Source of the DNA: Cytophagaceae bacterium
GTDB taxonomy: Bacteria; Bacteroidota; Bacteroidia; Cytophagales; Spirosomataceae
Direction of reading: 5' to 3'
Length of the DNA stretch: 64,000 bases
Assembly (NCBI GenBank): GCA_016722655.1
Contig: JADKIR010000005.1
Span: 186,001 to 250,000, forward strand
Part shown: one piece after another, positions 1 through 8,405 of the stretch
How the letters are laid out: every line of letters starts with the position of its first letter
How positions within the stretch are numbered: the stretch's first letter is position 1
Position numbers and translations under genes: made by a program
The notes under the pieces: model-generated
What the model was told of the DNA's origin: nothing
The model's database searches: none
The model's input: the letters and a program-made list of their open reading frames with translations, nothing else

Positions 1-1742
1 TGAACTACTTTACCGCCAGGTCCAATTACTGCACCTATCATCTCTCTGTCGATAACAATCGTATGAGCTCTTGGAGCAAATGATTTAAGATCATCTTTTG
101 GTTGAGCAATTACCTCAGTCATTTTGCCTAGGATATGCATTCTTCCATCTTTAGCCTGGTTAAGAGCTTTTTCGATGATATCAAATGAAAGTCCACCAAT
201 TTTAATATCCATTTGACAAGCTACAATACCTTTCGCAGTACCCGTAACTTTAAAGTCCATATCACCCAGATGATCTTCATCACCAAGGATATCAGATAAA
301 ACAGCCCATTTTCCGGATTCCATATCAGTGATAAGACCCATTGCAATACCTGAAACCGGAGCTTTGATTTTTATACCAGCATCCATAAGCGATAAACAAC
401 CGGCACATACTGTAGCCATAGAAGATGAACCATTTGATTCAAGGATATCACTTACAATTCTAATAGTGTAAGGGTTCTCATCATCATTTGGCATTACTTT
501 TTTCAAAGTCCTCTGAGCAAGATTTCCGTGACCAACTTCTCTGCGTCCAACTCCTCTGTTAGGTCTGACTTCACCAGTCGAAAATCCAGGAAAATTATAG
601 TGAAGGAAAAATCTTGAATAACCTTTTACCATTGGAAGGTCCACAATTTGCTCGTCTAATTTGGTTCCCAGGGTTGTAGTGGAAAGTGATTGGGTTTCTC
701 CTCTTGTAAACAATGCTGAACCGTGTGCAGAAGGCAAATAATCAACTTCACAGGTAATCGGGCGAATTTCGGTAAGTTTTCTACCATCCAAACGTACACT
801 TTCATCTAAAACCATCTTTCTTGATGCATCATAGGTGATGTCACCAAAATATACTTTATGTAAAGGATTTGATTTTAGTTCCTCAGGTTGAGCTTCAATA
901 AATTCTTTAAGAATATTTGCAAAACCCTCACTTCTTTCACTCTTGTTGGCACTGCCTTTCAAACAAACGGCATAAACTTTATCAAAAAGTTCATCGTACA
1001 TTTTCTTTTTAAGGTCTTCATCGTGTGTTTCGTGGTTGTATTCTCTTTTTACAGTTTTGCCCACTTTAGATTCTAATTCTTTTTGTCCGGCAACCTGCAA
1101 TTTAATAGCTTCGTGAGCTACTTTAAGGGCTTCAACCATCTCAGCTTCTGAAACCTCATTTCCTTCACCTTCAACCATTATGATACTTTCAGCTGTTCCG
1201 GCAACCATCAGGTCAAGATCAGCTTTATCAATAAGACTAAGTTTTGGATTAACAACGTATTGACCGGCAATTTTCGCCACTCTAACTTCAGAAATGGGAC
1301 CGTTGAAAGGAATGTCAGAAACCATAATAGCAGCAGAAGCTGCCAATGCTGCCAATGAATCAGGCATAATATTTTCATCAGCTGAATGCAATGTTACCAT
1401 TACCTGTACTTCAGCATGGAAATCTTCAGGAAATATTGGTCTGAGGGCTCTGTCGATTAATCTTGAGATTAGCACCTCATTGTCAGAAAGTTTACCTTCA
1501 CGTCTTTGAAAACTACCCGGGATTTTTCCGGCAGAAGCGAATTTTTCCTGATAATCAACTGAAAGTGGAAGAAAGTCAGTACCTTCTTTGTGTTCTTTGT
1601 TGGCACAAATAGTAGCAAGCATTACAAGATTGCCTGATTTTAAAACTACAGCTCCATCGGCTTGTCTTGCCAGTTTACCTGTTTCAAGGGTGATTGTTTG
1701 TCCATCCGGCATTTGGATGGTTTGCGATTGAATATTAAACAT
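1..1742 (-). CDS. pnp: Polyribonucleotide nucleotidyltransferase (PNPase), 3' end outside window
   Basis: Phosphorolytic 3'-5' exoribonuclease of RNA turnover, acting in the cytoplasm as a trimer. The visible part, about 580 codons read from the ATG at 1742, starts MFNIQSQTIQMPDG and contains two RNase PH-like domains with the linking all-alpha domain. Typical motifs include FLPLSVDY, GSFQRREG, NRALRP, RPITCEVDYLP, HGSALFTRGETQ and GVGRREVGHGN. The start of the KH domain is seen as IGAVIGPGGKVVQ just before the window edge. The rest of KH and the S1 domain lie outside. It follows rpsO on the same strand, the arrangement known from many bacteria, but a strong hairpin terminator lies between them, so pnp expression may depend on read-through or its own promoter. 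Confidence 0.97.
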   Translation of the reverse strand, partial: MFNIQSQTIQMPDGQTITLETGKLARQADGAVVLKSGNLVMLATICANKEHKEGTDFLPLSVDYQEKFASAGKIPGSFQRREGKLSDNEVLISRLIDRALRPIFPEDFHAEVQVMVTLHSADENIMPDSLAALAASAAIMVSDIPFNGPISEVRVAKIAGQYVVNPKLSLIDKADLDLMVAGTAESIIMVEGEGNEVSEAEMVEALKVAHEAIKLQVAGQKELESKVGKTVKREYNHETHDEDLKKKMYDELFDKVYAVCLKGSANKSERSEGFANILKEFIEAQPEELKSNPLHKVYFGDITYDASRKMVLDESVRLDGRKLTEIRPITCEVDYLPSAHGSALFTRGETQSLSTTTLGTKLDEQIVDLPMVKGYSRFFLHYNFPGFSTGEVRPNRGVGRREVGHGNLAQRTLKKVMPNDDENPYTIRIVSDILESNGSSSMATVCAGCLSLMDAGIKIKAPVSGIAMGLITDMESGKWAVLSDILGDEDHLGDMDFKVTGTAKGIVACQMDIKIGGLSFDIIEKALNQAKDGRMHILGKMTEVIAQPKDDLKSFAPRAHTIVIDREMIGAVIGPGGKVV

Positions 1743-1825
1743 TTTAATAATTTGGTTGTATTGTCCGCTTTGATACAACAATTTAATCCTGAATTCCGCG
1801 GGGATATAAAAAATAATTAATTACG

Positions 1826-1866
1826 AAAAAAAGGGGAATCCCAATTTGGGATTCCCTGATTTTTTT
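1826..1866 (-). terminator. Hairpin terminator between rpsO and pnp, bidirectional in form
   Basis: A 9-bp perfect stem, GGGAATCCC (1834-1842) and GGGATTCCC (1848-1856), has a 5-nt loop. On the minus strand it is followed by a run of T (the A-run 1826-1832), and on the plus strand by another T-run. It lies directly after the rpsO stop codon and before pnp. In E. coli a comparable rpsO-pnp hairpin separates the two genes and is processed by RNase III. Here only the structure is visible. Confidence 0.85.
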
Positions 1867-2140
1867 ATTTACGAATTTTAAGCTCAGCGATGATAGCTCT
1901 GTAACGACCGATTTCCACTTTTTGCAAGTGATCCAACAATCTACGACGCTTACCAACTAACTTCAATAGCCCTGAACGGGTAGAGAAATCATGTTTGTGA
2001 GTTTTTAAATGCTCAGTTAAATGAGCAATTCTGTAAGTAAAAAGGGCAATCTGAGATTCGGCTGAGCCGGTATCAGTTGCTTTTCTTTGTTGACCTTTTG
2101 ATGCAAAGATCTCCTCTTTCTTTTCCGGAGTTAAATACAT
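1865..2140 (-). CDS. rpsO: 30S ribosomal protein S15
   Basis: Primary-binding protein of the 30S subunit platform, contacting 16S rRNA. The product is 91 residues, close to the usual 89. It carries the family signatures DTGSAESQIALFTYRI, LTEHLKTHKHDFSTRSGL and GKRRRLLDHL, with the conserved ending RYRAIIAELKIRK. The ATG at 2140 gives the short N-terminal extension (MYLTPEKKEEIFASKGQ) expected for S15. A -7-like box lies about 40 bp upstream and a hairpin terminator overlaps the 3' end, so rpsO is probably a single-gene unit followed by pnp. Confidence 0.98.
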   Translation of the reverse strand: MYLTPEKKEEIFASKGQQRKATDTGSAESQIALFTYRIAHLTEHLKTHKHDFSTRSGLLKLVGKRRRLLDHLQKVEIGRYRAIIAELKIRK

Positions 2141-2181
2141 GTATGTTAACCTAGATTAAGTGATAAAAATAAAAACAGATG

Positions 2182-2189
2182 CAAAGATA
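2182..2189 (-). promoter_or_regulatory. Predicted -7 promoter box for rpsO
   Basis: On the minus strand this reads TATCTTTG, an exact match to the Bacteroidota -7 consensus TAnnTTTG, followed by CA as in the tRNA promoters of this window. It is 42 bp before the rpsO start. No convincing TTTG -33 box is seen at the expected distance. Confidence 0.5.
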
Positions 2190-2317
2190 ACACTATTTAT
2201 TAATTTTTGAGGACATGTACTCAAAATATTTATCAGAAAAGGGGAATTTCTCCTGGGCAAATAAATGCTTTTTTGAGAAGAAAAATGTATAATTTTTTAT
2301 AAAATGTTTAATTTTTT

Positions 2318-3796
2318 TTATGAAGATACTTCTGTTTGGTTTTTTTTATCAAATGATATTTTAGAGATTATTTTTTTGATTTTTTCAAAGTATTGGTTGT
2401 AATTATCATTTTCAAAAAGTCTGGCATCATTGGACGCTTTCCTTAATAAAATGATACCAATTAAACTCAGTACAAAATCTGGAATCCATACCCCTACTAC
2501 TACAGGAATAATGCCTTCTTTTGCATATTTATCGCCTAACTGCATCAGCACATAATAAAATATAAATATGCTGATAGAAAGTAATACCGGCATTCCAAAT
2601 CCACCTTTTTTGATAATCGATCCCAGAGATGCACCTACTATAAAAAATACCAAACATGAAAAAGCCATAGTGAATTTGTGCCATCGTTCCACATCAGCCC
2701 GGTACATTTCTTTACTTTTATTACTTATTATTGCCAAATCTGTTTCCAGCTGATTTTTTAGATTTCTTACCTGAGATAAGGCATATTCATCAGATTCTTC
2801 TTTTCTGTTACCACTTTCAAGTTTTTGCAATTCCTTTTTTATCCACGGTCCGGGCTTAATGATTACTTTTTTCGCAGAGTCTGAAGGAAGAGTTTTTTTG
2901 AATAAATAAGTATTCTGACTTTTGATTTGATCAGTTTGCTGCTTTATTGTTTTTTTTATGTCAATTTTTGAAGAATCAATTTTTGCGGTAAGTTCACTTA
3001 CATTCTTCATATATTCATGATACTTAAATTGATCCTCATTGGTACGTTTTATTCCAAAACTTTCCAAAGAAAAAACCACCTTGTTTTTTTTAAACCGGGT
3101 TTTTGTAAATTGAGTCTCATCGTAGTTATTGAATGAATTTTGACTTTCAGTATAGTTGTAACCATTAAAAAGCTCAAAAATCAGATAGTTCCCATTATAC
3201 ATTGTGTACATTTTGCCGGAGTCGGCAATGGTAATGTTTTTGTTTCCTAAGTTGCTTGAATGGTTGTAAACAATAATGTTTTTCAGAGTTTTTCCATCCG
3301 GAAATTTTTTCTGAACCTTAATTCTGTAACCCGGAATTTCTTTATAAAAAATACCTTCCTGAATATTTAAAGTCATTTTGGTGGTTTTAATATCATAAAG
3401 TAAAGAATAACCTTTAAGATTGGCCCAAGGATTTACACGATCATTGTAAAAATAAGAAACAATACTAACGATTAAACTTAAAATAAACGTTGGCAAAATC
3501 AACCTTGATAGCGGAATTCCTGCTGATTTCATTGCCGTTAGTTCTGTATGTTCTCCCAAATTTCCGAAACACATTAAAGTGGCCAACAAAGTTGCCAAAG
3601 GCAAAGCAGTTGGTACAGTAATCATTGAGAAAAAGAAGAAAAGCTTGGAAAATACGTCGATTCCTAAATCTTTTCCAATGAATTCATTGAAATACATCAT
3701 CAGGAATCTCATGAGAAAAATAAAAACTACAATGGCAGTAGTTAAGGCGAATGGACCAATAAATGATTTTATAAAAAGCTTATCGATTTTTCTCAT
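2318..3796 (-). CDS. LptF/LptG family permease (YjgP/YjgQ)
   Basis: Inner-membrane permease of the lipopolysaccharide export machine, which with the LptB ATPase extracts LPS and hands it to LptC/LptA. The 492 residues have the family layout: an N-terminal RKIDKLFIKSF helix, three early membrane segments including the signature MKSAGIPLSRLILP (about residues 84-97), a large periplasmic domain (about 100-370) and three C-terminal membrane helices. The periplasmic part includes a charged, probably helical insertion rich in Lys and Gln, longer than in E. coli LptF. I cannot say whether it is the LptF or the LptG partner, so no symbol is given. It stands alone on the minus strand after rpsO. Confidence 0.9.
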   Translation of the reverse strand: MRKIDKLFIKSFIGPFALTTAIVVFIFLMRFLMMYFNEFIGKDLGIDVFSKLFFFFSMITVPTALPLATLLATLMCFGNLGEHTELTAMKSAGIPLSRLILPTFILSLIVSIVSYFYNDRVNPWANLKGYSLLYDIKTTKMTLNIQEGIFYKEIPGYRIKVQKKFPDGKTLKNIIVYNHSSNLGNKNITIADSGKMYTMYNGNYLIFELFNGYNYTESQNSFNNYDETQFTKTRFKKNKVVFSLESFGIKRTNEDQFKYHEYMKNVSELTAKIDSSKIDIKKTIKQQTDQIKSQNTYLFKKTLPSDSAKKVIIKPGPWIKKELQKLESGNRKEESDEYALSQVRNLKNQLETDLAIISNKSKEMYRADVERWHKFTMAFSCLVFFIVGASLGSIIKKGGFGMPVLLSISIFIFYYVLMQLGDKYAKEGIIPVVVGVWIPDFVLSLIGIILLRKASNDARLFENDNYNQYFEKIKKIISKISFDKKNQTEVSS

Positions 3797-3866
3797 AAAG
3801 AAACTTTAATGATACAAAAATCGAAATCTTTTCAGCGGATACCAAATAATTAAGATTTATTAAGCT

Positions 3867-4247
3867 TTACCCTCCTACTATTTCTTTAAGGTCATGAATA
3901 AGGCTCTTCCACATTGACTCGAGTTCGTCCTGATCTTCAATTTCCGAGCAATCAGTTACTTTTAAAAATACAGAATTGTCAATTTCAGAAGTTATTAATT
4001 TAAACTCCAAAAAGCAGCCTTCATTTTCACCAATAAAATCAAAACGAGTTGATTTGTTAAGTCGGGTTGAGGATAGTTCAGCTACATGCTCTTCAGAATC
4101 CCAATAAAAATGAAACATATGATTGCTATCCATAACTACCTTTTCTGCAAACCATTGCTGTAAACCACCTGCAGTACTGATATAGTTAAACAACACTTTA
4201 GGTGATGTTTTAAAGGGAAATTCTTGTGAAAATTTATATTTTGACAT
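3867..4247 (-). CDS. START-like domain protein (SRPBCC/AHSA1-like)
   Basis: A 126-residue cytoplasmic protein of the helix-grip START-like fold. The pattern FPFKTSPKVLFNYISTAGGLQQWF at residues 11-34 is the typical N-terminal strand-helix-helix opening, with 'GLQQWFA' forming the mouth of the ligand pocket. A middle sheet contains FHFYWDSEEHVAEL and a C-terminal helix contains LESMWKSLIHDLKEIVGG. Homologues of this length are common single-domain proteins in Bacteroidota and their ligand is unknown. No signal peptide is present. The gene is isolated, with tRNA-Met starting divergently about 140 bp away. Function beyond the fold is not inferred. Confidence 0.8.
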   Translation of the reverse strand: MSKYKFSQEFPFKTSPKVLFNYISTAGGLQQWFAEKVVMDSNHMFHFYWDSEEHVAELSSTRLNKSTRFDFIGENEGCFLEFKLITSEIDNSVFLKVTDCSEIEDQDELESMWKSLIHDLKEIVGG

Positions 4248-4343
4248 TTTACTCTTCTTTTTCTTCCGATTTATAATATTTGTGTAATTATTCCAAACAA
4301 ATTCTCGATTTTTTATTTTTTTGAGGAAATTTCTAAATCATTT

Positions 4344-4374
4344 TTTGTTTTTAAAGAAAGAATGAATAGTTTTG
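4344..4374 (+). promoter_or_regulatory. Promoter of tRNA-Met
   Basis: TTTG at 4344-4347 and TAGTTTTG at 4367-4374 match the Bacteroidota -33 (TTTG) and -7 (TAnnTTTG) boxes with a 19-bp spacer. The -7 box ends 14 bp before the tRNA. Confidence 0.75.
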
Positions 4375-4388
4375 CACCCTCAAACGAC

Positions 4389-4462
4389 GGCGGGGTAGCT
4401 CAGATGGTTAGAGCGTCGGATTCATAACCCGGAGGTCAGGGGTTCGATTCCCCTCCCCGCTA
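4389..4462 (+). tRNA. tRNA-Met (CAT)
   Basis: A 74-nt cloverleaf. The acceptor GGCGGGG pairs with CCCCGCT (one G-U), followed by a standard D arm GCTC..GAGC, anticodon loop TTCATAA, T arm AGGGG-TTCGATT-CCCCT and discriminator A. CCA is not encoded. CAT could also mark an initiator or a lysidine-modified Ile tRNA. The fully paired acceptor top argues against initiator. The anticodon stem has an A-C mismatch at its loop end. Confidence 0.93.
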
Positions 4463-4514
4463 CTTTTTTAAGATAATTACCAATTATTTTTTTGGCATTA
4501 AATATGGGGCAGTA

Positions 4515-5873
4515 TCACACTGAAACTGCTTCCTTTTTCTCTTCGCTTTTAATAACTATCCGGCCTTTATGAATCTCAACGATTCTTTTACAGATTGAAA
4601 GCCCGATCCCATGGCCTTTGAAATTACTTGCGTTCTTGGTGCGATAAAATGGCTCAAAAATCTTTTCCTGATCTTCTTTTGAAATACCAATTCCATCATC
4701 CGTAACAATCACTATACAATTGCTTTTATTGGATCTGATACTAACAACGGCAGTTTTATTATCAGAATACTTACAGGCATTGTCAAATAGATTATTAAAA
4801 AGTGTTTTTATTAATGATTTATTTCCAGATATCGTGACAAAAGCGTCGTCTTCAGGTATTTCTTCAAAGTCTATATTGATATGATAATCGTGATGCTGAT
4901 GCAGTAGTTCGTCCTGAACTTCAAAAAGCACCTCGTCAATTCTTAATGGATTGAGAATTATACTTTTATCTCCCCGATCTGATTTTGCAAGTTGAAGAAG
5001 TCCGTTGGTTAGCTGAATAAGTCTTTGGTTATCAATATTTAAAGATAAAAGTATTTCCTGATATTCTTCCGGAGTTCGGGTTTTTTCGAGTGCAACCTGA
5101 ATTTCGGATTTTATGGCAGCAAGGGGTGTTCTTAATTCATGAGAGGCATTGCTTACAAAGCTTTTTTGAAGTTCGAATGACTTCTCGATTCTTGAAAGCA
5201 TTTGATTAAAATTATGAGCCAATTGGGCTATTTCATCTTTACTGTTTCCGGTGCTAAGTTTTTTATTTAGGTCGTTTGCGGTAATTTTTGAGACTTCCTG
5301 ATTAATTCTTGAAATAGGCTTCAATGATTGGCCTGAAAAAACGAATCCGAAAACGATGGTTAAGATAATTGCCGATATCAACCCGATGGTCATGGCATAT
5401 TTTATATTTTCGAGCTTCTGTTTACTATAAATATCTTCTGATTGAGCAAGAATGAGGTAATCTTTTTGACTTTCCTGATCTTTATACATCAGGCCCACTA
5501 CTTCCTTGTTTTTATAGTCTGACTCCAGGTATTTTTTTTGTCTAACTTGTTCTAGCAGTTCAGGACTGTAATATATTACTGTATCAGATTCAAAATTTGA
5601 GTACTTTACTTTATTATCTTCATCAAAAACCAAAACCTCAGCTGCATATAAGGTTGAAAGGGTATTTCGGTCAATAATTCTCAAAAATTTGCGATCAATA
5701 TTTTTTTCTTTAATCAGCAGCTGAGCGGTAGTTACTGCTCTGTCTTTCAGATAGTTGTTGAATTCTTTCTTATTGTAAGATTCCAATAAATAATATAGAG
5801 AAACAGAAAATATCACCAAAATCATCGCAACGATTAAGGTAAATTGGAAAGTGATTTTAGTCCTGATTTTCAT
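4515..5873 (-). CDS. Membrane sensor histidine kinase, OmpR/EnvZ class
   Basis: The sensor half of a two-component system, 452 residues. A membrane helix at about 10-30 is followed by a periplasmic sensor of about 130 residues and a second helix at about 160-180. HAMP (LKPISRINQEVSKI..DLNKKL) comes next, then HisKA with the phospho-acceptor His245 in SHELRTPLAAI, and an HATPase domain. The latter has the N box NLFDNACKYS, G1 DDGIGI, F box FEPFYR and G2 GHGIGL. It follows the response regulator gene after 12 bp and is the last gene of the run that includes a sodium:solute symporter. This suggests, but does not prove, that the pair senses or controls something linked to that transporter or the envelope. 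Confidence 0.93.
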   Translation of the reverse strand: MKIRTKITFQFTLIVAMILVIFSVSLYYLLESYNKKEFNNYLKDRAVTTAQLLIKEKNIDRKFLRIIDRNTLSTLYAAEVLVFDEDNKVKYSNFESDTVIYYSPELLEQVRQKKYLESDYKNKEVVGLMYKDQESQKDYLILAQSEDIYSKQKLENIKYAMTIGLISAIILTIVFGFVFSGQSLKPISRINQEVSKITANDLNKKLSTGNSKDEIAQLAHNFNQMLSRIEKSFELQKSFVSNASHELRTPLAAIKSEIQVALEKTRTPEEYQEILLSLNIDNQRLIQLTNGLLQLAKSDRGDKSIILNPLRIDEVLFEVQDELLHQHHDYHINIDFEEIPEDDAFVTISGNKSLIKTLFNNLFDNACKYSDNKTAVVSIRSNKSNCIVIVTDDGIGISKEDQEKIFEPFYRTKNASNFKGHGIGLSICKRIVEIHKGRIVIKSEEKKEAVSV

Positions 5874-5885
5874 TTTTAAAAAGCC

Positions 5886-6584
5886 CTACACCTCTTCTTT
5901 CAGAATATATCCCATACCGGTTTTGGTGTGTATCAACTTAGGGATAAATTCTTTGTCGATTTTTTTTCTTAGGAAATTAATATAAACTTCAATAACATTG
6001 AGACTTTGCTGGGAGTTTTGTTCCCAAATATTATCAGCGAGGTCGGTTTTGGACACTACTTTGCCCTTGTTACGCATCAAATATTCCAATAATAAAAACT
6101 CTTTTGGTGTCAATTCTATTTCGATACCATCTCGGGTAACGATTTTTGACTCCGGATCAAGTTCAAGGTTCGCTATTTTCAGAACATTATTATTATCGGG
6201 TTCAATTGAACGTGCATTTCGTTTGATAAAAACGTTGATTCTGGCAAGTAACTCTCTGAAATCAAATGGCTTAACAAGGTAATCATCTGCTCCTTTTTCG
6301 AAACCTTCAATTTTATCTTCGGTTTCTCCTAAGGCTGTAAGCATTATGATAGGAATTACTGGTTTTTTACGTCTGATTTCCTCGCATACTTCGTAACCGT
6401 TGAGACTTGGGAGGTTAAGATCTAAGAGAATGAGGTCGAAATCATTGTGAAGACCTAATTTGAGACCAATTTTACCATCGTATGCCACTTCCGTTTCATA
6501 TCCTTTTTCGACCAGTCCTTTGCTTATATTCTGAGCAATCCTGACATCATCTTCTATGATTAATATTCTTTTGGTTTCACTCAT
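5886..6584 (-). CDS. OmpR/PhoB-type response regulator
   Basis: A 232-residue DNA-binding regulator. The receiver domain (1-120) has the acidic pair Asp12/Asp13, phospho-acceptor Asp55 in LILLDLNLPSLNG, Thr near 83 (MLTALGE) and Lys in YLVKPFDF. A linker leads to a winged-helix domain (about 140-232) with ELTPKEFLLLEYLMRNKGKVVSK, SLNVIEVYINFLRKKI and TKTGMGYIL. It overlaps the 3' end of the symporter gene by 8 bp and precedes its cognate kinase by 12 bp, so all three are probably co-transcribed and translationally linked. Confidence 0.95.
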   Translation of the reverse strand: MSETKRILIIEDDVRIAQNISKGLVEKGYETEVAYDGKIGLKLGLHNDFDLILLDLNLPSLNGYEVCEEIRRKKPVIPIIMLTALGETEDKIEGFEKGADDYLVKPFDFRELLARINVFIKRNARSIEPDNNNVLKIANLELDPESKIVTRDGIEIELTPKEFLLLEYLMRNKGKVVSKTDLADNIWEQNSQQSLNVIEVYINFLRKKIDKEFIPKLIHTKTGMGYILKEEV

Positions 6585-8271
6585 TTTTTTTTGACAATAT
6601 TTTCTGAAAGATCAATCCTATTGACAAAACCAGTATTACTCCAATTGGGTTAAGCCATAAAAACGCTACAAGTTCGTACTTCCAGATTAAAATTACTAAT
6701 ATTTGGGATAAAATAGCACTGTAAAGCAATGCTTGCGATTTAATCTGTTTTACATAAAAAGCTGCCAGGAATATTCCCAAAATAATCCCGTAAAACCAGG
6801 AACCCAGTATGTTTACGAGTTCTATCATTGAACTTCCAAGTTTTTGAGCGAATGAAGCAACGATAATACTAAAAACAGCCCAAAAAATAGTAAAGCCTTT
6901 TGTGTATTGGAGTTCCAACTCCGGAGTTTTGGGTTTAAATCGGCTTTTATTGATTACGTCAACCAAAGTTGTAGCAGAAAGGGAACTATAGGCCGAGGCA
7001 ATTGATCCCATTGAGGCTGAAAATATTAAGGCAATCATCAATCCTATCAATCCATGCGGTAAATAGTCAATTACAAAGCGAAGAAATATATAGTTGATAT
7101 CATTGGCGTCGCCTTCCGGATTATTCTTTTTTATCAGATCACTTGCTTTTTTATTCAGATTTTTCTCTTTTTCCAAAATCAGATTTAGTTGACTTGAATT
7201 TTCTTTTATCTGACTTTCTGATTTATTTTTTAATGATAAATTGAGTTTTTCTGAGAATATTTTCTTTTCAGTAACCACTTTTTGATGTTGGTCTTTTATA
7301 CTGTTAAATTGTTCTGAATATTTTCCTGTTTCTAATTTCGTAGCTTCTATCTGATTAAAAACCGTTGGGGTATTATTGAAAAGATAAAATACGTAAACTA
7401 AAACCCCGATAAGTAATATTCCAAACTGCATTGGGATTTTTAAAAATCCATTCATTATCAGGCCTAAACGACTTTCTTTGATTGATTTGCCAGTCAGATA
7501 CCTGCCCACCTGAGACTGGTCAGTTCCAAAATAAGAAAGCTGTAAAAAAAAGCCTCCAATCAAGCCAGACCAAAGATTGTATCTCTCATTCGGGTTAAAT
7601 TCAAGGTCCAGAACTTTCATTTTCTGTGTTTTCCCTGCAATTTTTATGGCATCAATCATTCCTATATCCGATGGTAACATTTTAACCACCAGATATCCTA
7701 CAAAAAACAAAACCAGGGTTATTAGAAACATTTGTTGGAGATGGGTATAAGAAATAGCTTTGGTGCCTCCAACTACAGTATAAATGAGCACAATGCCACC
7801 CATGAAAATATTGGTATAAACGATGTCCCAACCAAATATTGTTGACAAAATAATTGATGGTGCATATATTGAAATTCCTGTAGATAAGCTTCTTGAGAAT
7901 AAAAAAAGAATGGCTGTAAAAATTCTTACTTTAGAATCAAATCTGGTTTCGAGGTATTCATAGGCTGTATATACTTTAAGTCGGTGAAAAATCGGAATAA
8001 AAGTGACGCTCAAAACGATCATAGCCAAAGGTAAACCTAAATAAAACTGTACGAAACGCATACCATCTACATAACCTTGCCCCGGAGCAGACAAGAAAGT
8101 GACAGCACTTGCCTGGGTCGCCATCACCGAAAATCCAACATGATACCAGGGTAAAGATTGATTTCCAAGAAGATAGGATTCAATATTTTTGTCTTTTCGG
8201 TTTTTATAGATTCCAAATACGATTATTACAAATAAGGTAATAAATAAGATAGCCCAATCAATTAAGTTCAT
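6577..8271 (-). CDS. Sodium:solute symporter (SSS family)
   Basis: Inner-membrane Na+-coupled transporter of unknown substrate, about 564 residues from the chosen start MNLIDWAILF. It shows around 13 hydrophobic segments and family motifs: GNQSLPWYHVGFSVMATQASAVTFLSAPGQGY early, YTVVGGTKAISYTHLQQM mid-protein and SASMGSIASAYSSLSATT late. A charged, Lys/Asn-rich stretch (about 80-90 residues) interrupts the membrane core after 'YVFYLFNN'. The frame is open 27 codons further upstream. I chose 8271 because homologues begin near MxxIDW and because this ATG overlaps the TGA of a 40-codon gene (ATGA), a standard coupling arrangement. The 3' end overlaps the response regulator gene. Confidence 0.9.
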   Translation of the reverse strand: MNLIDWAILFITLFVIIVFGIYKNRKDKNIESYLLGNQSLPWYHVGFSVMATQASAVTFLSAPGQGYVDGMRFVQFYLGLPLAMIVLSVTFIPIFHRLKVYTAYEYLETRFDSKVRIFTAILFLFSRSLSTGISIYAPSIILSTIFGWDIVYTNIFMGGIVLIYTVVGGTKAISYTHLQQMFLITLVLFFVGYLVVKMLPSDIGMIDAIKIAGKTQKMKVLDLEFNPNERYNLWSGLIGGFFLQLSYFGTDQSQVGRYLTGKSIKESRLGLIMNGFLKIPMQFGILLIGVLVYVFYLFNNTPTVFNQIEATKLETGKYSEQFNSIKDQHQKVVTEKKIFSEKLNLSLKNKSESQIKENSSQLNLILEKEKNLNKKASDLIKKNNPEGDANDINYIFLRFVIDYLPHGLIGLMIALIFSASMGSIASAYSSLSATTLVDVINKSRFKPKTPELELQYTKGFTIFWAVFSIIVASFAQKLGSSMIELVNILGSWFYGIILGIFLAAFYVKQIKSQALLYSAILSQILVILIWKYELVAFLWLNPIGVILVLSIGLIFQKILSKKNE

Positions 8272-8390
8272 GATAATGATTGAGTTAAATAATAAAAAAA
8301 CAATATTAAAAATAAGATAAATAAAGTTAAAGTCCAATATAAGCCTGACCATTTCTTAAAAAAAGGCGGTTTTTCCTCGGGTTGGTTCAT
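8268..8390 (-). CDS. 40-residue single-pass membrane protein coupled to the symporter
   Basis: A small reading frame starts at the ATG at 8390 and encodes MNQPEEKPPFFKKWSGLYW followed by one strongly hydrophobic helix (about residues 20-36) and a short tail TQSLS. The N-terminus is polar, Pro-rich and rich in Lys and Trp, as in subunits with a cytoplasmic amphipathic lead. Its TGA shares bases with the ATG of the symporter (ATGA), and it starts 15 bp after the porW-like gene. This supports real translation and means the upstream extension of the symporter frame is not needed. The likely role is a small partner of the transporter, as with other small symporter subunits. This role is inferred from position only. 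Confidence 0.72.
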   Translation of the reverse strand: MNQPEEKPPFFKKWSGLYWTLTLFILFLILFFYYLTQSLS

Positions 8391-8405
8391 AAAGGTTGGG
8401 TTTAA

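Noticed and set aside
8272..8352. 27-codon upstream extension of the sodium:solute symporter frame
   Set aside because: It overlaps the better-supported 40-codon gene in another frame, and homologues start at the MNLIDW position.
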